This document shows, piece by piece, positions 33,780 through 45,494 of a stretch of 64,000 bases of DNA. The notes under the pieces were generated by a model. The model saw only the letters and a list, made by a program, of their open reading frames with translations. It was not told where the DNA came from and ran no database searches. The position numbers were made by a program, and so were the translations under genes. Within the stretch, counting starts at the first letter, position 1. Each line of letters begins with the position of its first letter. Origin of the DNA: Membranipora membranacea (lineage: Eukaryota; Bryozoa; Gymnolaemata; Cheilostomatida; Membraniporidae). The stretch covers positions 15,314,001-15,378,000 of the forward strand of contig OU612072.1 of assembly GCA_914767715.1 (NCBI GenBank), written 5' to 3'.

Positions 33780-34090
33780 CAAGTCAATAATCAGACAAAA
33801 CAAAAAAACATTTGCCTGTATTATTACGTCGTTATTTAAAATCACTAGACTAGCCTTTATGTTGAGTACGCATGAGGAAGCCTACTTCATGGGAGGGGCA
33901 GCACATGGAGCAGGAGAGGAGCCATACTTACAACTTGAGTAAATTTTTGTCTTACCTTCTCAGATGTATGGGATAGCTGAGATTATATCCTCTCTACCGT
34001 ACTCTCGTAAATACTCGTCACACCAAAAAGTATAATAATAAGTTCAGTTTAGTTTGCTCAAATGCAGCTTTGATCATGCTAAGGATGGAA
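33780..34090 (-). repeat. block J, copy 2 (left part)
   Basis: Matches 60655-60950, ending at GCTAAGGATGGAA, where the TCAAGAAT-repeat/TIR-element insertion begins. The rest of block J resumes at about 35815. Confidence 0.5.
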
Positions 34091-34149
34091 TACGTCAATG
34101 CCTTCTTATTGCTTCTTTTGTTTTTTGTTTTGTTAGCATCAAAGTATTG

Positions 34150-34250
34150 TGAATCAAGATTATCAAGAATCAAAATTATCAAGAATTATCAAGAATGAAT
34201 CAAAATTCATTCAAGAATAATAATTCTTGATAATCAATATTTTGATTATT
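34150..34250. repeat. TCAAGAAT-type degenerate repeats, left
   Basis: Irregular iterations of ATCAAGAATCA and its complement flank the TIR element; the same motif recurs at 35526-35775. Confidence 0.75.
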
Positions 34251-34259
34251 TAGGTGGCA

Positions 34260-35525
34260 TGTCCCATCTCAAACAAGCATAACGCGGTAGTCCCTATTGT
34301 TAGTTATTAGCTGATGAAGTCAATCATGCTGAAAATATAATTTTGTTTACAATTTTGTGTTTTCTACTTTTCTGACCAATCAGAATGTCCTCTTTCAGAA
34401 TATCATATTTTCATTGGCCAATTCTAAATAGAAACTCCTCATTTTGACCTACAAAGCTGTTGCTAGGCACACATGAAGTAAAAGAAAATGGCGGCTGCAA
34501 ATAACATTGTGGATTTTGAGACACTGTTGGAGCAAGTAAATGATGATTATATTAATCTGGGAACTAGAGAAGTTGACAGTGAAGATGAAAACAGTGATTG
34601 GACATCTGCATGTGGCAATGACAGGGATCTGGAGTTAGATTTTGCTGAGGAGGAGAGTGAAAGCACCAGTGAAGTGGTAGTGACAATTATTAAAAAAAAG
34701 CATCCAGTCACACTCACAGTGAGTGATGCTGCTACAACTAGTAGTACTAGTAGTGGTGACGATGCCACAGCTACTTCTAGCACTGCTGCTGCTGGAGATG
34801 CTAGGATCCCAGGATGGCAAGGTGATTGTGCCCCAGTGCGACTGGACTAGCTTCTTTGGGGCTGGTGTAAAGATGAAGGCAATCAAAGAGGGTAAACCCC
34901 AGTCGAGCTAACGCCCTCCGGCCTGGACAGCAAGCGCCAAGCCTACCTCTACAAAGAGATAAGGGAATTTTTCACTCCTGAGACAAGAGATCTTGTCTGC
35001 CCACCACCTACAGAAGTGCAAGATTACGAAGGAGGAGCAGGGGAACCTTCAACAAAGAAAGCCAAACGCAGTGCCGATAAATGATAACGCTCTCGCTCAA
35101 GGGACATGATTCTTAAAAAGCAGCTATAGCTATGAATTACGCAATAATTAATATGACATTTAATTTTTAATATTTCATAAATTATTTACATAGTGCAATA
35201 ATAAACATCATCATTAAAATTGTCACACTTTTCTGTATCTGTATGTCAATTTTCGTTGTTATTTGTGAATATTTGACCCCCGTTGCTATGGTACAAACAA
35301 AGTTCCAGCGATTTGACACATCGTTTCGACTTCGGCGGCCATTTTCTAAGAACAGCCTAATGCGGCAACGGCCAGGTCGGCGTGGCATTTTTCCCGATAA
35401 CTTTGCGAATATTAATCATAGAAAAAAAGTAAAGGTATCTCCAGAATCACCAAAGAATTCTACACATGTTGACTGCAATAACTCAAAATTTGATGTCACC
35501 TCCTTATGCTTGTTTTTGATGGGAC
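34260..35525. mobile_element. 1.27-kb TIR element
   Basis: The left end TGTCCCATCTCAAACAAGC and right end GCTTGTTTTTGATGGGACA are inverted complements over about 23 bases with two mismatches. Inside are a plus-strand acidic ORF and a short divergent ATGGCCGCCGAAG start on the minus strand near 35350. No target duplication is clear because the flanks are degenerate TCAAGAAT repeats. Superfamily not identified. Confidence 0.65.
34488..35083 (+). pseudogene. element-encoded acidic protein, broken by frameshifts
   Basis: ATG at 34488 in a good context (AAAATGGCGGC). The first 120 codons are acidic (EVDSEDENSDW, DFAEEESESTSE), then Thr/Ser-rich. At about 34815 the sense passes to a second frame (CDWTSFFGAGVKMKAIKEGK) and after 34900 to a third (LDSKRQAYLYKEIREFFTPE), ending in a Lys/Arg-rich KKAKR nuclear-signal-like tail before TGA. 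The continuity of sense across frames suggests one protein of about 195 residues disrupted by two small indels, or undetected splicing. Family not recognised. Confidence 0.5.
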
Positions 35526-35775
35526 ACACCACTATCAAGAATCAAGATTATCAAGAATCATTCTTGATAATCAAAGTGAATTTTGAATTATTCATAATTC
35601 AAATTCATAATTCATAAAATTATAAATTCATAAAATTATTCATAATAGAATTTTGAATTAAAATGAAAATATTGATTATTCATTCATGCCAAAAATGAAT
35701 CAAAATAATCAAAATTATCAAGAATGAAAATTATCAAGAATCAAGAAGTATCAAGAATCAAGATTATCAAGAATC
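35526..35775. repeat. TCAAGAAT-type degenerate repeats, right
   Basis: Very AT-rich, with repeated ATTCATAAAATTA and ATCAAGAATC units on both orientations. It ends in TATCAAGAATCTAGTGCACATACACC, which is normal block J sequence (compare 10084), so the repeat may have grown from that seed. Confidence 0.7.
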
Positions 35776-35835
35776 TAGTGCACATACACCCTTACAAATC
35801 AATTTCACATTGGTGGGAGACTGTATATATTATAC

Positions 35836-35874
35836 CCATAGATTTAAAAACTGTTTTCAAATCTATGATTATAC
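35836..35874. repeat. copy-specific palindromic insert in block J
   Basis: CATAGATTT and AAATCTATG arms around a 13-base loop lie between two TTATAC copies. The other block J copies (9955, 60950) have a single TTATAC and no insert. Confidence 0.75.
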
Positions 35875-36359
35875 CGCATCCAACATGAAAAAAATTTGAA
35901 TGTGATGAATGCAAGAGGCAGTGCCTGCGCTGACTCACAGGGATTCCCAATTCATGTTAGCATGAAAGTATGCATTGTGAGATATGGAGACTATCAAGAA
36001 TCTAGTTCACACGCACCCAAACAAATCATTTTCACACTGATCATGTGATATACTTGAGTACATATATCTCTGATTGGTAGTGAGTGAATTAATTCACCTA
36101 GCCCTTAGCGTGACTCAATGCAGTGTGTAGGAGAAGGTTGGATGACTACCCAAGTTTTTGTATATTTATCAAAGTTCTTATTTCTTGTCTAAATATTTAG
36201 TATTTAGTATTTATTTTTTTACAGTCTGACTCAATATCAAAATGGTGCATTGGTAGCCTAAGCTCAGAAGAAAGTCACTGGAGAGATTAGAAAGTATTAC
36301 TGAACAAAACTCTCGTATCTCTTACCTTGTACAGGGGTGCGCTCAATTTCATGGGTATA

Positions 36360-37020
36360 TGTAATATGTTTCATATCAGGTAAAGACCGCGGGAGAGCTG
36401 CTAATAGAAAGTGATTTACATTTTTACTTCACATTCACATTTGCTCTGGAACAATGTTGACAACAACTGTAATATTTGATGAAAAGTGTATCATTGGGCA
36501 TTGGGGGGGGGGGGAGGAGTGAAGACAATCAAAAACTATTAGATGACTCACTTTTTTACGGTATACAATTTGTCGACTATGTTCTGCAACATAGACAAGA
36601 AGAACTGGTTACTGAGTCATAACGGAGAGTGGAATTCCCAATGATTACATCGTGAGTCTTGCATTAATGAGTTGTCTCCCTTTCATATTTGAATAGGTAT
36701 ATTGACCAGGAATTTTTAAATCCGTTCAGTTTCTAAGTCAGATCAAGAAGGGTTATCAATGATGGGCAAAAGATGTTTCCCGAGGTCAACCTTGACCTGA
36801 AAAGATTAAACCCGACTGCTTTTATGAAGAGAATTTGTTAAAAAACCAAACATGAGGCGAGTATGTGGTTTACTTGTTGCTTAGTTTATATACGTTTCTC
36901 CGCAGAACTTGCTTTTGTAGAAGTCATATGAAGCGCCGTAAACCTCTAGAATAGAGGCACAAAGGTACTCAGCCCTGGGTTTTCAACCACAAACATTGGT
37001 TATATGTTTATAGCCCTATT
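36360..37020 (-). repeat. D-related block, degenerate, copy 3
   Basis: Paralogue of 746-1560, with a G-tract of 12 at 36503-36514. The minus-strand frame is interrupted by stops. Confidence 0.5.
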
Positions 37021-37029
37021 CTTTATCTG

Positions 37030-37197
37030 TCAACTCATAGAGCTCCTGGTCGGTGTTGGAAAGGAGAAAATATAATCTGGTATTGACATACTCGAATTGA
37101 GTCTCTGCAGGTAATCAGAGTAGTACCACAATCTGTGATCCTTGTAGGTGACACATCCGATATTTTTAGCTGTCGACAGGTAGAACTGAATCATGAC
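37030..37197 (-). CDS. exon E, copy 2
   Basis: 168 bp, open, phase 0, stop TGA; one codon longer than 11253-11417 because TCGACA replaces TCA. Otherwise the same protein segment (IQFYLS, CVTYKDHRLWYYSDYL). Confidence 0.4.
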   Translation of the reverse strand, partial: VMIQFYLSTAKNIGCVTYKDHRLWYYSDYLQRLNSSMSIPDYIFSFPTPTRSSMS

Positions 37198-37262
37198 CTT
37201 GTTGTAGGCATTGTTTTAGAAAAGTGTTTTCATCACCACATCACATATGTAGCTTCGCTTAC

Positions 37263-37392
37263 CCTGAGTAAATGTTCCTGAAACTTTCCCACGCTGTGTG
37301 ATGACTGCGTCACATAAAAATTTTCATCATTACAAACAACTAATAATATATTAACATAACCAGTTTTCTTGTCATGTTTGGAGGAAAGATAA
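37263..37392 (-). CDS. exon F, copy 2
   Basis: 130 bp, open, acceptor CTGCAG, donor AGG|GTAAGC. YLSSKHDKKTGYVNILLVV and NDENFYVTQSSHSVGKF. An extra Leu codon relative to 11483-11609 keeps the phase. Confidence 0.45.
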
Positions 37393-37724
37393 CTGCAGTG
37401 TAGAGTGATACTCTGATTTTTACACAAATAATTTCAGGCTTTTGTATAAGTGGTGTCACTGGATCTGATGGATTATTATTGAGTTAAAGATAACAGCAAG
37501 TGTATGATATCCAATCACAGCTGAGAGGGAGGCTAGCCAAGGAAATTAAGTATATAGTAGAGAATTAAGTGTTTCGCTGTACTACTTTACTAACTGTACT
37601 ACTACTATATTTTTTCATATTTTGGATATGAGATACCACATGTATTTATTTATGTTTTATGAATAAATACAGGTGTATGTACTATGTACATATTATATAT
37701 TTCATATATTACCTAGTGGTGAGG

Positions 37725-37925
37725 GGACCATGAACCAAAGTTTATATTCTCTACAAAATTCTCACACTGGTAAGGTTCTGACCATCATGTTTTCTCCTTG
37801 ACTGCAAGTTTGACTTTGACCTCTTTTTATTATTGGCCTTCTCATCATCATTCACCATTTCATGTAGCGATGATGAATAAAAGAATTCTAGCACAAGAAT
37901 TGACACTAGAGATATTATTGATCTT
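37725..37925 (-). pseudogene. exon N, copy 2 (broken)
   Basis: Reads SIISLVSILVLEFFYSSSLH and the charged ANNKKRSKSN, QSRRKHDG segment, then RIL and a stop created by extra sequence (GTAGAGAATATAAACTTTG) absent at 11.95 kb. No in-frame ATG is visible. A hydrophobic, signal-like core is still present. Confidence 0.45.
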
Positions 37926-38412
37926 TTAATCTCAGCGCTTTAAAAAGACAAATATCCATAATTATAGCAATAAAAAGCAGTAAGTAATACTTACTTCTTT
38001 AGTCAGAATCTCCTTCATAGACACATAAGTCCAAAATCGTCAAATAATAGAGGAAAAATACACCTGTAATAAAATCTCACCCGGTGCAAATCAAATCTTA
38101 AATAAGGATAAACTGTAAATAGGATAGATGCAGACGCACCTCCTCTGTAGGCTAAAACCCGAAAAACTCAATGACCTATCATTCACTCTTCATTGTGACC
38201 AGTAGGCTGGCTCTATAAAAAAATAGTAAATTTTGCAAATTAAAAATATAATAAATACGCTCATAGATAACATAGTGTGAGTCTGATGTGAGGAGAGTTT
38301 GTCTTGACAAACTTGACAGGCCGTATGATGCTGATAAAATATGTACTTGAATGTCTATAGGTATTAACACATTTAGTCATAGTTCTGTCTGAGGTGTTAT
38401 GTCTTGCGTTGT

Positions 38413-38603
38413 TTAGAATTCCAAACTGTAGTGTTCGTTGTGGAATGGATCATTCACAGTTTGGATTGGAATCATCGTAGTTCCGTATTCTGCGTTTTGA
38501 GGATCATAGAATGGTTGTAAGGCCACAGTCACACCAAATATGCTAATGAGATATTCTATATAGTAATCATGATTGGGACAGCCATGATATTACAGATATG
38601 GCG
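38413..38603 (-). pseudogene. exon C-like, diverged paralogue
   Basis: Acceptor TTTTTTTTCAG, then, after a probable one-base shift near MAVP, NHDYYIEYLISIFGVTVALQ, YDPQNAEYGTT, IPIQTVNDPFHNEHYS and a stop. It lines up with exon C along its full length (LLRNFGITFISAQ, YDPNNTEF, LPIQTEYDPYH). It shows the C family is older than the tandem array and keeps the F-G-[IV]-T, YDP-x-N and PIQT motifs. Confidence 0.55.
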
Positions 38604-38671
38604 CTGAAAAAAAAGAATTCAGATTAGTAAATAATTATTATGCATTTAATTACATTTATACAATCATGTAA

Positions 38672-39355
38672 CATATGGTCTTCTCCTATCTGTCAAACTC
38701 TCGTAACAAACATTATAAAGCAACTTACTGCAACTTTTATCGTTACCATGAATATCACATGTAATGATTCCGAACAAACTATGAAGCATAGGCTACAACT
38801 GACGGTAAGAGGGGGTGTAGATTGTCGTCACACCCAAAAGCCATTCAACCAACCAGAGGTTTACCGGTCTCATATCTCCATAATAACAGGCAATGGTCTT
38901 CTCCAATAATACATACGGTCTCCCCTTTGGGTAAACATATGTTTGACGTGAGAAGCTTAAAAAAACCAACTGCCTTTCAAAGATTGGTAGGCAAGATCCC
39001 AGAAGCTGCCAGGGCTATATAAAACTTAAAGACTTCACAGGGCACTGACAACCAAATGAGTGTTGAGTAGATAGTTAATTTTCAAGCGACTAGACTAGTA
39101 GCCTTTGTGGTTTATATGAATGAGGGAGCCCGCTGTGGGGGAGGGATTCACATGCAAACAGTAACCTTACATCGAACTTGAGTAAATTGTTGTCTTACCT
39201 TCTCAGATGTTTGGGATGCCTGAGATTATATGAGCTGCTATCCTGTAAACCAAACTGTCATATAGATACTAATCACAACACAAAGTATAATGATAAGTTC
39301 AGATTTGGTCAATCATAGCTTTGGTCTTGTGCTTTTGACTATTGCCTATACGAAG
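38672..39355 (-). repeat. block H, copy c
   Basis: Full block H, ending at TATTGCCTATACGAAGGGC, where the 39357-42782 insertion starts. Confidence 0.55.
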
Positions 39356-39929
39356 GGCCAACAAAATATTTATGTTCACATGTTTACGTTATGGTCATGT
39401 TATTTTAAATATTACTGATTAACAGCTTTCAAACGTTGTTACCCGACATCGTGAGAGCATTATTTTATAACGTTACAATAACGCTAGGTGACAGCAGATT
39501 TCCATGTTATAAAAATGTTATGAAATAACATTGAAGAATGATGGTGCAGTATCGTCTTCATGAGGAAGCCTATTTATATGGCATGGTAACATTTTGGCAA
39601 CATTGCCATATTAATACATGCATATTTTTTAATTGTCAAGAATTTAATCAAAATTATAACTTATCAAACTCTGCATCAAAGACAAGTAGTGTGCAGCTTT
39701 ATAAGATCATGAAATCTTGAAAGATAAATTTACAAATCATGTAATAATTCTGCATTTTATTAATATCCACAAAATATAAGAAATCCACAAAAATAAGAAC
39801 AAAATATGTTGTAATAACTGATGATGCATGGGGCATTCAATTGAAATGATGCAAAAACTTATGAAAATAAGGGAAGAAGATAAGAAAGTTTAGTATTGGA
39901 AAATGGGAGGAATATAGCATCTATCCATC

Positions 39930-40925
39930 AGAGTCATCCAATCATCTCGGGATTCCTTTGTGCCATGTTAGACAGAAGCTGTAACAGAAAATAGAAAAAA
40001 GGATATGTTAGATATATATTCACAATAAATCACACTTCAAATTCGTAGCTATATCATATTTGATGGATTATAGCGATGGTTTTTATGAATACCGCCATTA
40101 ATTACCAAACAATTTCAGCAAATATTTCTAAGTGGTTAGGGACAATGTGAGAAAAGGTTTATTATGTGAATACTGAGCTGTCTTCCCTTTGTCAGTGTCA
40201 CTACAACTCTAAGTTGAATTTAAATCTCAAATGCAAAATATTAAAAAATAATTGGTAATTCAGAAGTCAATCCTTTGAAATTAATTGTGCTTGCCAGAAT
40301 ATTTGCATGCAAAACATGTTTAGGATAATAAAAATTCAATTGAGGGAACTCTTATCATATATCAAGTCCTTCAAAAAGTTACCTTTTATTTTTTGCCACC
40401 CTTTTAGTGAGGGGCAGCTCTCAGTACGTCGGCTATTTTCATATCTATTTCCTTCTGGGTATAACACTGCTGTATCAGTGCCCCTACAATACAATAGAAT
40501 ATCAATTTGACAATGAATTTTTGCATCTCCTACACACACACACAGTCTTACTTCCTTCAACTTCCTACAGCCGACCATTGTAAAACTGAAGTCAAGTAGC
40601 TTGCTTGAGTTTTTAAAGGGTATTACTAGCATGTCAATCAATCAAGTAGAAGCTACCAGATTTTTAGCTATATCCAGTTACTGACACAGAGGTGCCAATA
40701 CAATGAAAGTACGCTTAATACGATCATGCACTTTACAATCAAGCAAAACGCCCTCAACTTGCAATAAGGGTCAATCTCTTCACAATTCAAAACAACAGGA
40801 AGATAAAAAAAAACTACGCATAAAAAATGGCACGCATATCACATTAATGATTATTGACATCTTAGGCGGCAACTTACCATTTTCTTGGAGTACTGACTGT
40901 TTCAATCCTTTACCGCGGTGAAATT
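39930..40925 (-). other. candidate minus-strand splice-bounded segments
   Basis: Inside the insertion there are several good signals: donor AAAATG|GTAAGT near 40880, donor GAA|GTAAG at 40551 after a short MVGCRKLKE reading, acceptor TATTGTATTGTAG before a 90-bp stretch starting at 40485, and acceptor TTTTCTGTTACAG at 39980 before LLSNMAQRNPEMIG and a stop. They may be exons of one gene carried by the insertion. I cannot identify a product. Confidence 0.25.
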
Positions 40926-40999
40926 AATCCGTTCAGAATTAATAGTGTACTAGTAGTAGTATAGAGACGCTAGGCTAGATAGCATACACATCGAAGGGG

Positions 41000-42240
41000 T
41001 CGGCAACGAACATTTTATTGGTTGTTGTACCCTGTGAATTAAAAACAATTCGTTTATGCATTGGAAAGAACATTCCTTGGAAAATTGTTTAAAATACAAG
41101 CAGGATATTTTTAGTAATTATCAAAGTCATTATTCGATAAAATTTAGTAGCCGATAAATTCCGGCCGTTACATAATGAAACACTGTGACATGACCATAAT
41201 AAGAATGCGATGGGACAATGAACAGATGAACATAATGTGGTTAGGCTGCATGTAAATACACAATAAACTTACAAAATTATCGCCCTCTTACATATGTTGC
41301 GTAAATCTTCCTAGTTAGGTATAGAAGTAATAATCATCTCTACCTAAGGAACAGAAATAAGTCTATAAGAAGCAGGAAGCACAGGTACTCAGTCCGTAAT
41401 TGACATCAAATTTGACAACTTGAGATACTGGTAGCATATTACTATATGACATACGAGTTATTTCATAAAAATCAAACATCAAAGCAAGTGTATGGTATAA
41501 AATAATGCAAAACTTACAACTTGTGCGGTGACACTGCATCTGTAATAATGCTGCAGGCTACATCGTAAGGATAAATTGGAGCGCAGCGTAAAACAGAAAT
41601 ATAAGTTGATACAAAATGGAGGCTCGTCAATTAGCTGGTTGGCTGTACGAGTCTTGACAAGAAAGTGGTGCATAAAATGATGACAAACAAGTCTATACTT
41701 AGAATTAGCGCGGTTAATAGTAATCAAGATTTCCATGTAGTGAAATGTAGGGCTGTGGTTTACAAAAAATGTCAGCATCAACATTTCTAATGAGTAAAAC
41801 ACTGCTAATAGGTAATTGCGACAGCATTGCTCCATCTGAAAATTTATCTGCATGAATCAGATCTATGATACTGATACAAATAGAGATTCGCCTAAGCTGA
41901 GATTGATCATGGCGAATTATCTAAGCTTTACTCCTTCTTTGGCTGGAAAACAAGCTTCTGACCCAGCTTATCTTGAGATGTGTGTAGTAATGTTCATTCA
42001 AACCTTGCTTCTCAAGAAAACATTATGTAACATTTTCAGTAATTAACAATGAACTGAGCACTGTTACTGTTAGTGAATAATTGTTATTGTTAGGGATTAT
42101 GTGAATGGCTTTCACCAGTTAGGCACCGGTTGTCATCTATGGGGCATTGGGAACTGGCTCTTTTCAAACCTTTTGTGTCATCTCAAACCTTAGAATAAAT
42201 GATTTTCAGACCTTTTGGATAACAAAGCATTACAGTCACG
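41000..42240. other. interior of the insertion, unassigned
   Basis: A minus-strand 124-codon frame (41479-41853) and a plus-strand frame starting ATGGCGAATTATC (41909) are present without splice or family support. No clear gene. Confidence 0.3.
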
Positions 42241-42782
42241 CTTTTAATTAAGAGGACAAAACAACATTCTCTTATCATTATGGTAATGAAGATGTGTAAG
42301 CATTATGATAAGAGAATACACTGAATGTTGTGACAGTGTTATGAAAAAACACTACTATGATACCTTTTGATTTTAGCGAGATCATTGGTTATAATGTGGT
42401 TGTCACAGCGTTATAAAATAATCCTCATAAGATGATCATAAAACAATGTTGTCATGATGGAAGAACTGTGATGCTATAACATTGTTACAATCAAATGTTA
42501 TTTTATAGCATTATCATAACAACATTTAAGCGTTAATTATGAGCTGTTTTCTTGTCATTACATAATGAAGTTGTCATCACATTAAAAATAACATTTGACA
42601 AATACTCAGATCTGAAGATTCTGCTATAACAGAATCTGAACATTGTGATTACCATTCCGTAACCTATTAGACAATAACCAAAGCCTATCATTTTTACACG
42701 ATGTTAGCCTAACATTAGCAGAATGTAATATTAAATATATTTGTATGCAAAACATTGTCATAATGTTCACCGTTTGCTGGGA

Positions 42783-43221
42783 AGGCGAGTATGGTTGGTC
42801 AAAGTGACGCACTTGATTGTTTAGTAGTAGTAATGATGCTATCATTAATTTACTGTCCACAGTCCAGGTTTTTTGTTGATATCTCGATTAATTTTGATTG
42901 GGTTTTCATTTTCAAAATTGCGTTGTTATAAATTTTTTATTATTTCTATCAACGTTTATTCAATTTGACATATTTTTTCACTGCCCTAGTGTAAATTAAT
43001 ATCAAGATGTTCATGACAACCTGATCAATAATTATTGGCCCCTGAAAGGGGCACTGAGTAGCAAATAACGTGTATATTATCAATCATTATTTCTCCTAGA
43101 GCATCAATGTCTATTTATATGAACTAGACTAACGGTAGGTTTTGTCCGGTTGTTATAACTTATGGCAATAAGGTGTTCAATTTTGTGTGTAGAATTCTAT
43201 GATCATATCGTTTCAGAATAC
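42783..43221. other. AT-rich spacer, copy of 27237-27677
   Basis: Same sequence with the GCCCCTGAAAGGGGC hairpin at about 43038-43052. No gene. Confidence 0.5.
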
Positions 43222-43384
43222 CTGGAAAATTTTGTGACCTTAATGAGTCACAATGGAAAGTGGTATTCCCGATGACTACATCATAAGGCTTTCACAGGTT
43301 GTCTCCCTATAAAATAGGAATGGATATATCGACCATTACTAATTGAAACTGTTCAGTTGCCGTGTCAGATAGACGGTGCAACAA
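43222..43384 (-). CDS. block D exon-like stretch, copy 3
   Basis: Same open frame as 18053 and 27678 (TEQFQLVMVDISIPIL; DVVIGNTTFHCDSLR) but the donor region reads CCAG|GTATTC after a T-to-C change. Confidence 0.35.
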
Positions 43385-44374
43385 ATTTCAGACATTCCCA
43401 AATTTAACCTCACCCTAAAAGATTGAACTTGGCAGTTTCTATCATAAAATATTCATTTGAAACGATATTTGTAACTGGGACTGCAGTAAGTTCGTTGCTC
43501 CTCTTCATGTGTCAGGTAGTTCTGCAGTTATTGCTTTTTTAGAACTGATATGTAGCACCTCAAACCACTAGAAAGCATTTATACTTATATTGCGGTTAGT
43601 TAATACACCATTCAGGTTCCTTTTACGTAGTCAGGGCAAGGGATTACTCTCCAATTCATTTCACTCAATCAACCTGGTTCTATCCGATTCTGTAGCAAGG
43701 AAGAAAATACACTATGTTCCTTTATCCAAAGCAGTTGTTAGCTTTTTAAGTTCTTCATGCAAGATCCTGACTCACTTTCGTCTCCCAGCACTTTTATAGT
43801 GGCTATTCAAGGCAAGACACATCATGTGTACATCTTTTTTTCACACTGTTACTATGGTTCTGTTCGTTTTGATAATAAAATTTCCATGAGAATATGTATG
43901 TCTATGTCATAGAAAATCGTAAGTTATCGAATTAGGTAAAGTAAAATTGGCATTTTCCCACGCTCAGTTAGCGCTCACACCCTTGAAATTTAAATAGTAT
44001 CCGAGTTCAGCCGCTTAAATTTATTTCCAATCCTGTGGTCTCATCTTTGGCAAGGTCATTTGATTCATATGTCACTATATCAATAGTTAGCAGACCAGTG
44101 AATCGGGCCCTGTATTTACAACCACAAACATTGGTTATATATTTATAGCCCTATCCGTCATGTGACAATTCATAGAGCGCCTGGTCGGTTTTAGAAAGGA
44201 TTCGAAGTCTCAGCCAGAGAAAAAAATTATTTCTTTTAAAATTATTCGAATTGAGTCTCTGCAGGTAATCAGTGACGTAGCACGATCTGTGAATGTCGTT
44301 GTGATGAACCGAGGAGTTAAAGATATTGAGTCTCTAACTCCTTGGTTAAACCACATTCTAATTCGAGACTATTA
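43385..44374. other. conserved block, shortened copy
   Basis: Counterpart of 18216-19900, but the D-related block (about 550 bp) is deleted: AATCGGG joins CCCTGTATTTACAACC at 44108. The same junction, GGGCTCTGGGTTTACAACC, occurs at 52630, so copies 5 and 6 share this deletion. Confidence 0.6.
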
Positions 44375-44525
44375 ACATGCGTATCTCTGATTGTTATTGT
44401 AGATTTAGTGTGAGTTCCTAACATCTTCCCGCCACTAATTAATAAAATTGACACCCGGTTGTCACACCTGATGGTATTCTTGCTATGTGAATTAATTCAC
44501 TCTCTACTAATCGGTGATATACATG
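44375..44525. mobile_element. 151-bp MITE-like element
   Basis: Termini ACATGCGTATCTCTGATT and AATCGGTGATATACATG; length kept. The preceding hairpin (44312) has two mismatches. Confidence 0.6.
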
Positions 44526-44723
44526 CAAAAGTATATTACAAGATCAGTGTGGGGTAGCATGTCTGACTAATTTAATCTTATAGATCAGACAGACGAAGCA
44601 GACAAAATATACTCTAGTAGTGTTGTCAATTTAAAACATAACAAAACATAAAATTGTATATACTTTTTTTCAAATCGAGTTCAACCTCACTTAAATTCTG
44701 ATGTTTTAATTCATATCCGACAG

Positions 44724-44930
44724 ACAATCCCAGACTACACAAAGCTTTACTAGAATAGCTATGAGTGCAGACTCTAAAACTTATTACGGTAACTCAGGAA
44801 GCTATGATCCCTGCTGTCGTCATTACTTCAATATTAACAACGGAGAGTGCACTGATCCGGGAACTATCGAAGGAATCAACTATCTGAACAAGAGGACAAA
44901 CCTGCATAGACCTAATTTGAGTGAGTTATA
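44724..44930 (+). pseudogene. CTHRC1-like exon A, cassette 5 (14-bp deletion)
   Basis: Acceptor CCGACAG and donor TTGA|GTGAGT are kept. Fourteen bases (CTAGCAGTGGACTG in the paralogues) are missing, giving LYs then TAG in frame. Downstream the CCRHYF, NNGEC and IEGINYL coding is otherwise intact and has an internal ATG at 44761, so translation from an internal start cannot be excluded. Confidence 0.75.
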
Positions 44931-45327
44931 TCCGCCGTTGATAAAAATGTTAAACTATGAAAATAAAATCATTTTTGATCCTTACTGAGGTCTTGGGACT
45001 TTGAACTTAATTTTATATTGAATTAAAACTAAATTTATTTACAGATTCAACATGAAATCATATCAGTGAAATCCGCTTTCAATAAAAATTTAAAACTATG
45101 AATTTGAACAAGATATTGGCCCTCACTGGCATCTTGAGAGGCTTGGAACTTTATTCAATATTAAATAAATATAACTTAATTTGTAAAAATGTAATCACAC
45201 CAAGGAGGGTCCCTCCCTCCCTGGTCACACAAGATTTATAAACTAGGTAGATTAGGAATTATTTTTTCATGCTCAAAGTAATATTTTCCATCATTTCACA
45301 TTCAAGAAACTATTGTGAATATTTTAG

Positions 45328-45494
45328 TTGAGGGTGTGTGTGAAGGAATACCTGCAGGAACGGTGAACTTGAATCTGGCATCTGGAAAATGCAAAGGACA
45401 CAGCCGAACTGGAGAATGTTACTGGGGATGGAACAGCTATGTACATCTTATAATATCTGAATCTTATGTCCAGCGTGAAATTATTCAGTTTTAG
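45328..45494 (+). CDS. CTHRC1-like exon B, cassette 5
   Basis: 167 bp, open, all Cys kept; KGHSRTGECYWGWNS with His for Tyr. Intact itself, but its exon A is frameshifted unless translation begins at the internal ATG of A5. Confidence 0.65.

Larger units (their letters stand above)
39357..42782. mobile_element. 3.4-kb insertion with possible terminal repeats
   Basis: Replaces about 430 bp (exon Q and its 3' flank) that follow block H in the copies at 26.8 and 50.9 kb. The left end GCCAACAAAATATT and right end AACGGTTTGCTGGG-type sequence give weak inverted CCA[AG]CAAA termini. The outer 400-600 bp on both sides are rich in TAACATT/AATGTTA-type motifs (39420-39530 and 42240-42770), as in the subterminal regions of DNA transposons. 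The interior (39.9-42.1 kb) is single-copy here. No transposase recognised. Confidence 0.5.
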
